From Desulfobacteraceae bacterium (GTDB taxonomy: Bacteria; Desulfobacterota; Desulfobacteria; Desulfobacterales; Desulfobacteraceae), in assembly GCA_004796375.1 (NCBI GenBank), contig QZLA01000196.1:1-44527 (forward strand): a stretch of 44,527 nucleotides of DNA. Reading direction: 5' to 3'. Shown one piece after another: positions 26,373-35,021 of this stretch (the first letter of the stretch is position 1; each line of letters begins with the position of its first letter). The translations under genes were made by a program, and so were the position numbers. A model generated the notes under the pieces. It did not search any database, had not been told where the DNA came from, and worked only from the letters and a program-made list of their open reading frames with translations.

Positions 26373-27305
26373 ATGATTAAAAAAGATATATTCAACCATG
26401 ATGTAAAAGCCCTTTTAAAAGCCTCTATTGAGGATAAAGTCCACCGGTTCGTGATGGCGGACAACATGATCCGCGGTGCGGTTGTCAAAGCCACACGCCT
26501 GGTGAATGAAATGCAGGCCAACCATGAACTGGGAAGCATTGAAACACTGGTCCTGGGACAGGCCTATATTGCCGCCTCCCTGATGGCCTCAGGCCTCAAA
26601 GGAAAAGACAGGATCAGTATCCAGATCAAATGTGACGGACCCATCGGCGGGCTTGACGTAGAGTCCAATGTATTTGGCGAAGTCCGCGGGTTTTTAAAAC
26701 ATCCTGTCATTTCAACGACCACCTCAAATGAGATCTCCAGTCTGGCTGACCTGATCGGTGAGGGCGACCTGAATGTGACCCGGTACCTTGAAGATGCCGT
26801 TACGCCCTATTCCGGAAGGATCAAGCTCAAATACAAGACACTGGCACAGGACCTGGCTGTCTATTATCTGGAATCGGAACAGATTCCCACCGGCTTCAAT
26901 CTGAGCGTTTTCTTTGACAATAAGGAGCGGGTCAAAGGCGCGGGAGGGATATTCCTGCAGGCACTGCCGGGTGTATCTGACGAACAGGTGGTGATGGCTG
27001 AAGCACTGTTGGAAAATGTAGAGCCCATCGGAGAAGCTCTTGCCAATGGTAAGGGTGCTGAAAGTCTGGTCTTGGAAGGATTTGAGCCCCTGTCTCCCCG
27101 ATTCATTTCCAGCAGTCGGGTGGAATTTTTCTGCCGGTGTTCTAAAGACAAGATGGCCAACTACCTGTCCAAACTACCGGGCAGAGATTTATCGGACCTT
27201 GCCCAGAACGGGCCGTTTCCGGTGGAACTCAGGTGTCATCACTGCAATTCCGCTTATGGATTCACCCGTGAGGAGATTGCCCAGTTCCTCCGGCCCGGAT
27301 CATGA
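26373..27305 (+). CDS. hslO: 33-kDa redox-regulated chaperone Hsp33
   Basis: Cytoplasmic holdase that becomes active when oxidation releases zinc from its C-terminal redox switch. The 310-residue product has the Hsp33 core (GAVVKATRLVNEM, then QIKCDGPIGGLDVESN) and the four switch cysteines as CRC around residue 252 and CHHC around residue 285. Length is a little above the usual 290. There is no obvious ribosome-binding site before the ATG. Its TGA overlaps the start of the metallophosphoesterase gene (ATGA). It adds to the oxidative-stress genes in the window. Confidence 0.95.
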   Translation: MIKKDIFNHDVKALLKASIEDKVHRFVMADNMIRGAVVKATRLVNEMQANHELGSIETLVLGQAYIAASLMASGLKGKDRISIQIKCDGPIGGLDVESNVFGEVRGFLKHPVISTTTSNEISSLADLIGEGDLNVTRYLEDAVTPYSGRIKLKYKTLAQDLAVYYLESEQIPTGFNLSVFFDNKERVKGAGGIFLQALPGVSDEQVVMAEALLENVEPIGEALANGKGAESLVLEGFEPLSPRFISSSRVEFFCRCSKDKMANYLSKLPGRDLSDLAQNGPFPVELRCHHCNSAYGFTREEIAQFLRPGS

Positions 27306-28039
27306 GAATTGCCGTCATATCAGACATCCACAGCAATTCAGACGCCCTTGAAGCGGTACTGAAAGATATCTCCATCCAGCAGGTTCAGGCCATCATCTCC
27401 CTGGGTGACAACATCGGATACGGTCCTGATCCGGAACAGGTGATTCGCCTCTTGGAGACGCACCGGGTCCTGTCAGTCCTGGGCAATCATGAACGGGCAT
27501 GCCTGGATCCTATATACCGCCATACATTCAACCCCTTTGCACTAGAGGCGTTACAGATCAATCTCCGTCTTTTATCTGAACGATCAATGGATTTTATCCG
27601 TTCGCTTCCCCGGGTGCTTCTCAGACACCATGCACGGTTTGTACACGGTTGCCCTCCAGACTCCCTGAGCACATACATTTTCAGGCTGTCTGACGATCGA
27701 ATCACCAGTATCATGGAACAGTCGGCCGAGCGAATCTCGTTTGTCGGACACACCCACCAGTCAAGGGTTTACGAACTGACACCGGATGGCCTCCACCATA
27801 AAAATTTATCAAAACATATTGTTTTGCTTGCAAAAACATACAAATATATTATAAATACCCCAAGTACAGGACAGCCACGTGACGGCTACAATAAAGCTAG
27901 ATACCTCATATGGGATCCTGAGAATCACAACATCGAACCCAGGGTAATACCATATGATATCCAAGCCACTTTGGAAAAAATGAAAAAAGCGGGGATTCCC
28001 CGAATCTACACCCTGCTGTTTGAAAAGGCGACTGCCTGA
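27302..28039 (+). CDS. Calcineurin-like metallophosphoesterase (YfcE/MJ0936-like)
   Basis: A 245-residue dinuclear metal phosphoesterase. The metal-binding motifs are in order: AVISDIHSNSDALE (DxH), SLGDNIGYGP (GDxxGYG), LGNHERACL (GNHE), FVHGCP and FVGHTHQSRV (GHTH). This matches the family of small phosphodiesterase/phosphatases in which the GYGP variant is common. The natural substrate is not known. The start overlaps the end of hslO by 4 bases, so the two are translationally coupled. Confidence 0.88.
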   Translation: MRIAVISDIHSNSDALEAVLKDISIQQVQAIISLGDNIGYGPDPEQVIRLLETHRVLSVLGNHERACLDPIYRHTFNPFALEALQINLRLLSERSMDFIRSLPRVLLRHHARFVHGCPPDSLSTYIFRLSDDRITSIMEQSAERISFVGHTHQSRVYELTPDGLHHKNLSKHIVLLAKTYKYIINTPSTGQPRDGYNKARYLIWDPENHNIEPRVIPYDIQATLEKMKKAGIPRIYTLLFEKATA

Positions 28040-28068
28040 ACACGATATAACAATGAAAGGTGCTAAAC

Positions 28069-28374
28069 ATGTGTAACCACTGCAACGAACATTCCCATCA
28101 CCATCATCACCATCCTGAGATTGTCCAGATCATGCCCACCCAGCAGGAACTATTTGCGGTATATCAGACGGATAAGCCTTTGGAACATGCGGTTCAGAGC
28201 GGCAACGGCAACATCAGCCTGGTACCGGTTTTGTTCATGGGATTGATCAGGCATGGGGAGAAAACCATGGTTGAAGGATTCTTCGCTTCAAACGCTATCC
28301 ACTCGTGTGAGGAGGTTGAAGGTTTCAAGGGGTATGCATCTTCTCTTGAACATGCAGAAAAATTGTACGCATAA
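28069..28374 (+). CDS. Small His-rich CxxC protein, unknown function
   Basis: A 101-residue protein I do not recognise. Its N-terminus is MCNHCNEHSHHHHHHPE: a CxxC pair then seven histidines among eight residues, which looks like a metal-binding tag. The rest is a compact domain (LFAVYQTDKPLEHAV, VPVLFMGLIRHGEKTMVEGFFA) without catalytic motifs. The ATG at 28069 has AAAGG 8 bases upstream and is preferred to a GTG three codons earlier. It lies 29 bases after the phosphoesterase gene and 37 bases before iorA, so it is probably in the same transcript. A role in metal (Ni/Zn/Fe) handling is a guess from composition. Confidence 0.7.
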   Translation: MCNHCNEHSHHHHHHPEIVQIMPTQQELFAVYQTDKPLEHAVQSGNGNISLVPVLFMGLIRHGEKTMVEGFFASNAIHSCEEVEGFKGYASSLEHAEKLYA

Positions 28375-28411
28375 ACCCAGCGGCAGCTTTCAGTTTTTAT
28401 AAGGAGACCTT

Positions 28412-30262
28412 ATGCATAAACTATTACGTGACAAGCCAGGCGAGCAGATCATGCTCCTGGGGAACGAAGCGATTGCCAGAGGGGCAATTGAAGCCGGTGT
28501 GGCGTTTGCCACCACCTACCCGGGAACCCCTTCATCGGAGATATCGCTCAATCTTTTCCAGATGTCTCAGGAATCGGACCTCTATTTCGAGTACAGTACC
28601 AATGAAAAAGTAGCGCTGGAAGTGGCTGCTGCTGCTGCAAACGCAGGCATCAGAACATTTTGCATGATGAAGCATGTAGGGCTGAACGTAGCAGCTGACC
28701 CATTGATGACCCTGGCGTATGTCGGGGTAACCGCAGGAATGGTTATCCTTACGGCAGATGATCCTGCCATGTTTTCAAGTCAGAACGAACAGGATAACAG
28801 ATATTACGGTAAACTGTCCGGTCTGCCGGTGCTGGAGCCCTCCTCCATCCCTGAAGCCAAAGAGATGGTCAAGGCCGCCTTTGATCTTTCCGAGACCCTC
28901 AAAGAACCGGTCATCCTGAGAACCACCACCCGGATCAACCATTCCAATGCATTCGTTACCCTGGATGACATCCGTCCACGGGTGACCAAGGGACGCTTTG
29001 AAAGGGATCCATTCCGCTGTGTCGCCGTACCGGCCGTATCACGGCAGCTACATGTGAAGCTCCTTGAAAATATTGCCAAGGCCAAGACCGTATCAGAAGA
29101 CAGTCCTTACAACTTTGTCGAGGGCCAGGGAAAACTGGGCATCATCACCAATGGGGTCAGCTATGGATATGCGGCTGATGCCATCACCGATCTTGGTATT
29201 GAAAATGATACCCGGCTGATGAGAATCGGTATGTCACATCCCATGCCTGAACAGATGATCAAGGAATATCTGTCCGGATGCGAAAAGGTCCTGGTCATTG
29301 AAGAGGGCGAACCGGTGATGGAGGAATCGGTAAAGGCATTTGCCCAGGAGGCAGGGATTACCATCCCCATTAACGGCAAAGGTGAGTCTCTTTTTTCAAG
29401 ACTGTATGAGTATGACCCGGCCATGGTCAGAAAAACCGTTGCCGGTTATTTTGAACTGCCCCTTGACACCAAGACTCCGGTGGATGTCAGCAATGTTCCT
29501 GAGATCCCCCAGAGACCCCCCAACCTGTGCTCCGGCTGTTCCCACCGGGCCACTTTTTATGAAGTCCAGGCTGCGGCCAAGGATATGGATATCATCTGCC
29601 CGACAGATATCGGGTGTTACACCTTGGGATTCCTGCCCCCGCTGAGCACCGGCGATTTCGTGATCTGCATGGGCTCATCCGTCAGTTCAGCCTGCGGTTT
29701 CGGCCAAGCCACCGACCAGAAGGTGGTCTCCTTTATCGGGGATTCCACATTTTTTCACTCCGGAATTACCGGGCTGGTCAATGCGGTATTCAACAACCAT
29801 AATTTTACCCTGGTGATCCTTGAAAATGACACCACCGCCATGACAGGTCACCAGCCCCATCCGGGTGTAGATATGGAACGAATGGGACTTTCCGGGTATG
29901 GTCGGATCAATATTGAGAACCTTGTCCGCTCCCTGGGCGTAGAACATGTCTCCATTGTCAAACCGTTCAAGGTGAAAAAGAGCATTGAAATCATCAAGGA
30001 AGCACTCGAGTATAATGGGGTTTCCGTCATAATTTCGCAGGAGCCCTGTGCCCTTTACGCCAAAGGTTTGAAAATGCTCAAGCCCCGCGCATTCAAGGTG
30101 AGTGACAAATGCGTGGATCACAGGGACTGCATCAATGCCATTGCCTGCCCCTCCTTCTACCTGGAGGACAACCGGGTTAAAATCGATGCCGACACCTGTG
30201 TGGGATGCGCTGTCTGTGCACAGATCTGCCCTGAAAATGCAATCACGCCTTTAAAAAAATAA
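28412..30262 (+). CDS. iorA: Indolepyruvate:ferredoxin oxidoreductase, alpha subunit
   Basis: Thiamine-diphosphate enzyme that oxidatively decarboxylates aryl pyruvates (from Trp, Phe, Tyr) to aryl-acetyl-CoA and reduces ferredoxin; in anaerobes it can also run in reverse. The 616-residue product has the pyrimidine-binding domain (TYPGTPSSEI near residue 35, EVAAAAANAG), the TPP domain with GCYTLGFLPPL and GDSTFFHSGI, and a C-terminal ferredoxin domain with two cysteine clusters, the second CVGCAVCAQICP. In the first (CVDHRDCINAIACP) only three cysteines are present, as is usual in IorA. AAGGAG precedes the ATG. iorB follows after 11 bases. Confidence 0.95.
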   Translation: MHKLLRDKPGEQIMLLGNEAIARGAIEAGVAFATTYPGTPSSEISLNLFQMSQESDLYFEYSTNEKVALEVAAAAANAGIRTFCMMKHVGLNVAADPLMTLAYVGVTAGMVILTADDPAMFSSQNEQDNRYYGKLSGLPVLEPSSIPEAKEMVKAAFDLSETLKEPVILRTTTRINHSNAFVTLDDIRPRVTKGRFERDPFRCVAVPAVSRQLHVKLLENIAKAKTVSEDSPYNFVEGQGKLGIITNGVSYGYAADAITDLGIENDTRLMRIGMSHPMPEQMIKEYLSGCEKVLVIEEGEPVMEESVKAFAQEAGITIPINGKGESLFSRLYEYDPAMVRKTVAGYFELPLDTKTPVDVSNVPEIPQRPPNLCSGCSHRATFYEVQAAAKDMDIICPTDIGCYTLGFLPPLSTGDFVICMGSSVSSACGFGQATDQKVVSFIGDSTFFHSGITGLVNAVFNNHNFTLVILENDTTAMTGHQPHPGVDMERMGLSGYGRINIENLVRSLGVEHVSIVKPFKVKKSIEIIKEALEYNGVSVIISQEPCALYAKGLKMLKPRAFKVSDKCVDHRDCINAIACPSFYLEDNRVKIDADTCVGCAVCAQICPENAITPLKK

Positions 30263-30273
30263 GGCTGGAAAGG

Positions 30274-30876
30274 ATGTCGAATATGGAAACTACCAGATTG
30301 ATCATAGTCGCAGTTGGCGGACAAGGCAATTTACTGGCCTCCAAGGTATTGGGAGAGGCTGCCCTGATATCCGATGTTCCGGTCCGTATGAGTGAAATTC
30401 ACGGCATGGCCCAGCGGGGCGGTGTGGTGGAATCCGCCATCGTGTTCGGAGATGCCAAAAGCTCAATCATTTCAGATGGTGAGGCAGATATCCTGGTCGG
30501 GTTTGAGCCCTCGGAAACATTACGGGCCCTGAAAAGATGCAACAAAAACACACTGGTGATCACCAACCTGGCAAAACTACCGCCATTCACAGTGTCCATC
30601 GGCAGGGGGGAGTACCCGGATCTTGATCACATGAAGGAACTGATCTCAGATAAAACATCCAAGCTGATCTGCCTGGATGCCATGGCGCTTGCAAGGGAGG
30701 CCGGCAGCCCCATGTCTGTCAATATTGTACTTTTGGGTGCCCTCCTGGCTTCAGGCGGTCTGGCCTTTACCAAAGAGAGTATGGTGGAGGCGATCCGGAG
30801 ACGAACCAAACCCGCCTTCCTCGATATGAACTTGAAAGCCTTTGAGCTGGGGTATGAGGCTGCCGCCGGCACCTGA
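30274..30876 (+). CDS. iorB: Indolepyruvate:ferredoxin oxidoreductase, beta subunit
   Basis: The gamma-type (2-oxoacid oxidoreductase) subunit that pairs with IorA. The 200-residue product opens with the CoA-side motif IIVAVGGQGNLLASKVLG, followed by SEIHGMAQRGGVVESAIVFG, and is of standard length. Two start codons are possible: ATG 30274 (AAGG 9 bases upstream) and ATG 30283 (AAAGG 9 bases upstream). iorA and iorB are adjacent and clearly one operon. Together they indicate fermentation or biosynthesis of aromatic amino acids with ferredoxin as carrier. Confidence 0.94.
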   Translation: MSNMETTRLIIVAVGGQGNLLASKVLGEAALISDVPVRMSEIHGMAQRGGVVESAIVFGDAKSSIISDGEADILVGFEPSETLRALKRCNKNTLVITNLAKLPPFTVSIGRGEYPDLDHMKELISDKTSKLICLDAMALAREAGSPMSVNIVLLGALLASGGLAFTKESMVEAIRRRTKPAFLDMNLKAFELGYEAAAGT

Positions 30877-30906
30877 TTCACCCCTGATGAAAGGTGATAA
30901 CCCGAT

Positions 30907-31362
30907 ATGAATGAACCACTCAAACGGGTCCATGTTCTGCATGGACCCAACCTCAACATGCTGGGAAAACGAGAGCCCCACCTGTATGGCTCAGAAACCC
31001 TGGAAGAGATTGTCCAGTCGCTGGTATCCCTTGCCGGTGAATTGAATATTCACCTGACCTCTTTCCAGTCCAACCACGAAGGGGAACTGGTGGATGACAT
31101 CCACAAGCTGTTTGAAGACGGCATTGACGGGGTGATCATCAACCCGGGCGCATACACCCACACCAGTGTGGCGATAAGGGATGCGCTGCTGATTCTGCCC
31201 TGCCCTATTATTGAGGTGCACCTGTCAAATATTTACAAACGTGAACCCTTTCGGCACAAATCCATGATAACGGATATTGCTACCGGCCAGATTGCAGGGC
31301 TGGGCCCGCAGGGATATGGTCTGGCCGTCAAAGCGATGGCGGTCATGCTCCATGATGCCTGA
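30907..31362 (+). CDS. aroQ: 3-dehydroquinate dehydratase, type II
   Basis: Third step of the shikimate pathway to chorismate. The 151-residue protein has all type II motifs: VLHGPNLNMLGKREP with the catalytic Tyr nearby (HLYG), FQSNHEGELVD, IINPGAYTHTSVA and IEVHLSNIYKREPFRHKS with the catalytic His. It lies 30 bases after iorB and overlaps mqnB by 11 bases. Chorismate is also the entry point of futalosine-type menaquinone synthesis, so the aroQ-mqnB pairing makes metabolic sense. Confidence 0.97.
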   Translation: MNEPLKRVHVLHGPNLNMLGKREPHLYGSETLEEIVQSLVSLAGELNIHLTSFQSNHEGELVDDIHKLFEDGIDGVIINPGAYTHTSVAIRDALLILPCPIIEVHLSNIYKREPFRHKSMITDIATGQIAGLGPQGYGLAVKAMAVMLHDA

Positions 31363-32116
31363 TCTGCTTATTTCATGTGCAACACCGCCCGAACTGGCCG
31401 GATTCACGTCCCCATTCATCCAAACCGGGCAGACCGCCCTTTCGACAACCGTAGCGACGGATTTCAAATCACCGGACCACAGAACAGCCTTCAGGCTCCT
31501 TTATACTGGAATCGGGGTTGTTAATACGGCGCATAGCCTGACACTGGCCATTGAGCGGCATCGCCCGGGTTTGGTCATCAACACCGGTATTGCAGGCATT
31601 TTCAAAGAATCCGGACTTTGTGTGGGGGATATCGGCATCGCATCTGAAGAGCGTTATCTTCATACGGGCGTGGCTTTGGATCAACCTATTCCTGATCCGC
31701 TCCCGTTCGAACTGCTCAAAGGTCTGCCAAAATCAAAACAGGGTATTTTTGAATGCCACCGGGATCTGGGTAAACGCCTGGTACGGCGCATAAAAGATCA
31801 AGGCGATTGTTCACACTACACCATTGCATTGGGGCCGTTCATAACGGTATCGACCATTACCGGCTCACAAAAAACCGCCTCGGCGATCTACAGCAGGGTC
31901 ACCCGGAATACAACAGGTCCTGTCATGGAATCCATGGAAGGGGCTGCTGCGGCACAGATATGTGCGGCATACGGCATCCCGTTTCTTGAAATCAGGGCAG
32001 GATCTAATTTTGTAGGGGAAAGAAACAAAGCCAGCTGGGATATCCCGCTGGCTTCAAATAATCTGGTACATGCACTCGACCGGCTTCTGGATCAGTTTAA
32101 AACGAATCCACCTTAG
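31352..32116 (+). CDS. mqnB: Futalosine hydrolase (MqnB)
   Basis: Nucleosidase of the MTA/SAH-nucleosidase fold that removes hypoxanthine from futalosine in the alternative menaquinone pathway. The 254-residue product has the opening LLISCATPPELAGF, GVVNTAHSLTLAI, the family core INTGIAGIF, and the nucleoside-binding ESMEGAAAAQICAAY, then FLEIRAGSNFVGER. ATG 31352 or the adjacent ATG 31355 is the start; the frame is open further upstream, but that part lies in aroQ. It overlaps aroQ by 11 bases and the convergent solute-binding gene by 4. Other mqn genes are not in the window. Confidence 0.88.
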   Translation: MMPDLLISCATPPELAGFTSPFIQTGQTALSTTVATDFKSPDHRTAFRLLYTGIGVVNTAHSLTLAIERHRPGLVINTGIAGIFKESGLCVGDIGIASEERYLHTGVALDQPIPDPLPFELLKGLPKSKQGIFECHRDLGKRLVRRIKDQGDCSHYTIALGPFITVSTITGSQKTASAIYSRVTRNTTGPVMESMEGAAAAQICAAYGIPFLEIRAGSNFVGERNKASWDIPLASNNLVHALDRLLDQFKTNPP

Positions 32117-32874
32117 CGGTATGTTGTAATGATCTCATCATACTTACCGTTTTGCTTAACCGTATCGACACCTTTCTGCAGGGCGTTCACAATACCATCA
32201 CTGACCTTGGGATTAAATGCAAAGTAAAGATACCCTTCAGAAAATGTCAGGGCCGATTCATATTCGGAACTGTTGAAGCCATAGAGCCCAAGCATCCATA
32301 ACACTGCATTTTCACCATAAGCCCATGCATCGATATTATTCCGGAACAGATCGATCAGGCACAGTCCGGGAAAGGGCCTTGGAACCAGATTCTCGGCTGG
32401 AACCCCCTTTTCAAGAAGCAGCTGCATGGCAACGTCATCCTGGACCACCCCGATTTTATAGTTTTTCTTTTTAATATCTTTTAACGAATTGAAGTTGATA
32501 TTGTTCTCTTTTTTCACCATGAGACAGGAGTTATCCGATGCAATGGGGCCGGCCCATTTAAATGTTTTTTCACGGGCCTTTGTGCGGGTAGTGGAAAACA
32601 ACAGGTTTCCGGCTTCCTTAACCGTTTTCTGGTAAGCGGTGGACCATTGCATCAGGTTGATGTCTGCTTTTGTGACCGGCATTCCGGCTTCCTCGGATGC
32701 GGCAAGCAGAAGATCTACAGCAATCCCCTGAAGCTGGTCATCCTTTTCGTAATTGTAAGGCGGGTAGTATTCTGTCATGATATTCAGGTTCTTCAGGTCT
32801 TGGCCATACACAGGTCCACTGATCGCAATCGCTGTCAATACAATAATCCCAAACACTAATAACTTTTTAAGCAT
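32113..32874 (-). CDS. Extracellular solute-binding protein family 3 (orphan)
   Basis: A 253-residue periplasmic binding protein with a Sec signal peptide (LLVFGIIVLTAIAIS, cut near residue 24). The family 3 fold is shown by MTEYYPPYNYEKDDQLQGI, the Arg motif RTKAREKTFKWAGPI and KNYKIGVVQDDVAMQLL. Such proteins bind polar amino acids or, in delta-proteobacteria, many unknown small ligands. No ABC permease or ATPase lies nearby, so it may serve a distant transporter or a sensor. The second of two adjacent ATGs (32874) is chosen because AGAGG is then 6 bases upstream. It ends 4 bases inside mqnB, convergently. Confidence 0.85.
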   Translation of the reverse strand: MLKKLLVFGIIVLTAIAISGPVYGQDLKNLNIMTEYYPPYNYEKDDQLQGIAVDLLLAASEEAGMPVTKADINLMQWSTAYQKTVKEAGNLLFSTTRTKAREKTFKWAGPIASDNSCLMVKKENNINFNSLKDIKKKNYKIGVVQDDVAMQLLLEKGVPAENLVPRPFPGLCLIDLFRNNIDAWAYGENAVLWMLGLYGFNSSEYESALTFSEGYLYFAFNPKVSDGIVNALQKGVDTVKQNGKYDEIITTYR

Positions 32875-32900
32875 CATCTCCCTCTCGTAACAGGTATCGT

Positions 32901-32928
32901 ACTATATTAGAATGTTTAAATGATCCAA
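32901..32928 (-). promoter_or_regulatory. Sigma-70 promoter of the solute-binding protein gene
   Basis: On the minus strand: TTGGAT (32928-32923), a 16-base spacer and TATAGT (32906-32901). The 262-base gap around it (32878-33139) is AT-rich and carries three copies of ATGTTTAA (32912, 32949, 32956) that could be operator half-sites. Confidence 0.45.
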
Positions 32929-33139
32929 TAGTTTATCATTCAATCAACATGTTTAATGTTTAATATAGATTGTTGATCAAGATTGCAAGTAAAAATTCAA
33001 CCGGTAAAAGCACTATGATTTTTCTTCAAAATGCCCTATTAGTTATTTCAGTATGAATGCGTCCTGAATATCATATAAACGGAACTGATGAAATCCGCAT
33101 TGAACCGATTAATTAAAATGTATAACGAGAATTTGCCCC

Positions 33140-34918
33140 ATGAAGACCGATGAAAAAGTAAAAATGCTTCGATCCATGATGACCCAGGAAGGTATCCACG
33201 CCTGTATCATCCCAACCGCAGATCCCCACCAAAGTGAATATATTGCCCCCCACTGGCAGGCCAGACAATGGTTGAGCGGCTTTTCCGGTTCAGCCGGCAC
33301 GGCTGTGGTGACCCTGAAAACAGCACTTCTGTGGACCGATTCACGGTATTATATCCAGGCAGCAGCTGAGATCCGGGAAAGTGAGTTTGAACTCATGAAA
33401 CAGGGACAGCCAAAGGTGCCGACCATTTCAAAATGGTTGCTGGATCATCTAAATACAGGCGACGTTGTCGGAATTGACGGCCAGATGTTCAGCCATGACT
33501 TTGTCAAAACACTCAAAACCGACCTTGAGGCCAAACCTGTCATCCTTGATCCCGGGATCGATCTTCTTGACCGGATATGGATGGATCGCCCTGAATTGCC
33601 CGGATCCGAGGCATTTGAATTGAAAAGCGTCTACGCCGGACAAACACGGGAGCATAAACTTGAAAAAATCCGGGAGAAGCTCAGGGACAACCATGCCAAC
33701 CTGTGTATCATGACGGCATTAGACGAGATTGCCTGGACCTTCAACCTCAGGGGAAGCGATATTCCATTCAGCCCGGTGAACATTGCGTATGCCATGATTG
33801 ATCTGGACCGGGCCACCCTGTTCATTGATCCTGCCAAGCTTCCCGCAACTGTATCCCAATCGCTTGAAAAAGAGGGTATCACCCTCAAGGGATACACCGA
33901 CTTTAAAGACAGTTTCCATCAGGCTCGAGAAACAGATATTGCACTGGCCCATAGTAAGCATACCAACCACCAGATTTACAGTATTGCCAAGGAGCGATGC
34001 CGTATCATTGATAAACCCTCACCAGCCGGGGAACTCAAAGCGGTGAAATCACAGGATGAAATGACGCATATCAGGAATACCATGGTTAAAGACGGCCTGG
34101 CAGTCACCCGATTCCTGCACTGGGTCGAGACGCGGTTCAGGGATGAATCCATCACAGAACTGTCCGCCGGTGACAAAATGCTGGAGTTGAGACAGCAGCA
34201 GCCTCAATTTATTGAGAACAGCTTTTCTCCGATCATGGCTTTTCAGGAGCACTCACCCATCTGTCACTATTCTGCAGACAAAACCAGTGATAAGCCCATA
34301 AAAGGCACCGGCATGTTCCTGACCGATTCCGGGGGCAACTACCTCACCGGCACCACCGACATTACCCGCACCATCCACCTTGGCCCTCCCCCGGAGGATG
34401 CCGTCCGTGACTACACCCTGGTTCTCAAGGGGCACATCGCAGTGGCCCGGGCCATGTTTCCAAAAGGCACCAAGGGATTTCAGATTGATACACTGGCCAG
34501 ACACCCCATGTGGGAAAGGGGCATCAACTTTGGGCACGGCACGGGTCATGGGGTCGGTTTTTTTCTCAATGTCCATGAAGGACCGGCCAGCATCAGCCCA
34601 AACCCCATAGACAAGGAACTCAAGCCCGGAATGGTCCTGACCAATGAACCCGGTATTTACCGGGAAGGGCAGTATGGTATCCGTATTGAAAATATGATTC
34701 TTGTCCAGGAGGATATGGAAACCGAGTTTGGCAGGTTCCTGTCTTTTGAAAACCTCACCCTGTGCCACTATGAAACCGCGCTTGTGGACCGCACCCTGCT
34801 GACGGAAGATGAGATCCGATGGATCAATACCTATCATGAGCGTGTGTATGAGAGACTTTCCCCGCAACTGGAAACAGAGGTCCAAGACTGGTTGAAAGAA
34901 AAAACCGCACCCATTTAG
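33140..34918 (+). CDS. Xaa-Pro aminopeptidase, three-domain type (aminopeptidase P)
   Basis: Cytoplasmic metallopeptidase that removes an N-terminal residue before proline. At 592 residues it is the long three-domain type (as in eukaryotic XPNPEP1) rather than the 440-residue PepP. It has two creatinase-N-like domains (about 1-130 and 150-310) and the pita-bread catalytic domain (about 315-530). Metal ligands are visible in LTDSGGNYLTGTTDITRTI (two Asp), GHGTGHGVGFFLNVHEG (His), LTNEPGIY (Glu) and GIRIENM (Glu). A C-terminal tail of about 60 residues is the family's usual one. No strong ribosome-binding site is seen before the ATG. Confidence 0.93.
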   Translation: MKTDEKVKMLRSMMTQEGIHACIIPTADPHQSEYIAPHWQARQWLSGFSGSAGTAVVTLKTALLWTDSRYYIQAAAEIRESEFELMKQGQPKVPTISKWLLDHLNTGDVVGIDGQMFSHDFVKTLKTDLEAKPVILDPGIDLLDRIWMDRPELPGSEAFELKSVYAGQTREHKLEKIREKLRDNHANLCIMTALDEIAWTFNLRGSDIPFSPVNIAYAMIDLDRATLFIDPAKLPATVSQSLEKEGITLKGYTDFKDSFHQARETDIALAHSKHTNHQIYSIAKERCRIIDKPSPAGELKAVKSQDEMTHIRNTMVKDGLAVTRFLHWVETRFRDESITELSAGDKMLELRQQQPQFIENSFSPIMAFQEHSPICHYSADKTSDKPIKGTGMFLTDSGGNYLTGTTDITRTIHLGPPPEDAVRDYTLVLKGHIAVARAMFPKGTKGFQIDTLARHPMWERGINFGHGTGHGVGFFLNVHEGPASISPNPIDKELKPGMVLTNEPGIYREGQYGIRIENMILVQEDMETEFGRFLSFENLTLCHYETALVDRTLLTEDEIRWINTYHERVYERLSPQLETEVQDWLKEKTAPI

Positions 34919-35021
34919 AGTGAAATCCGATACTCCTCAGCTGGGTAAAGGGTATTCCGTTCAATTTCCGGCAGCCTATTGGGGAAATTCTTGGCCGATT
35001 AATGGAGCAAGCCTGGATTTA

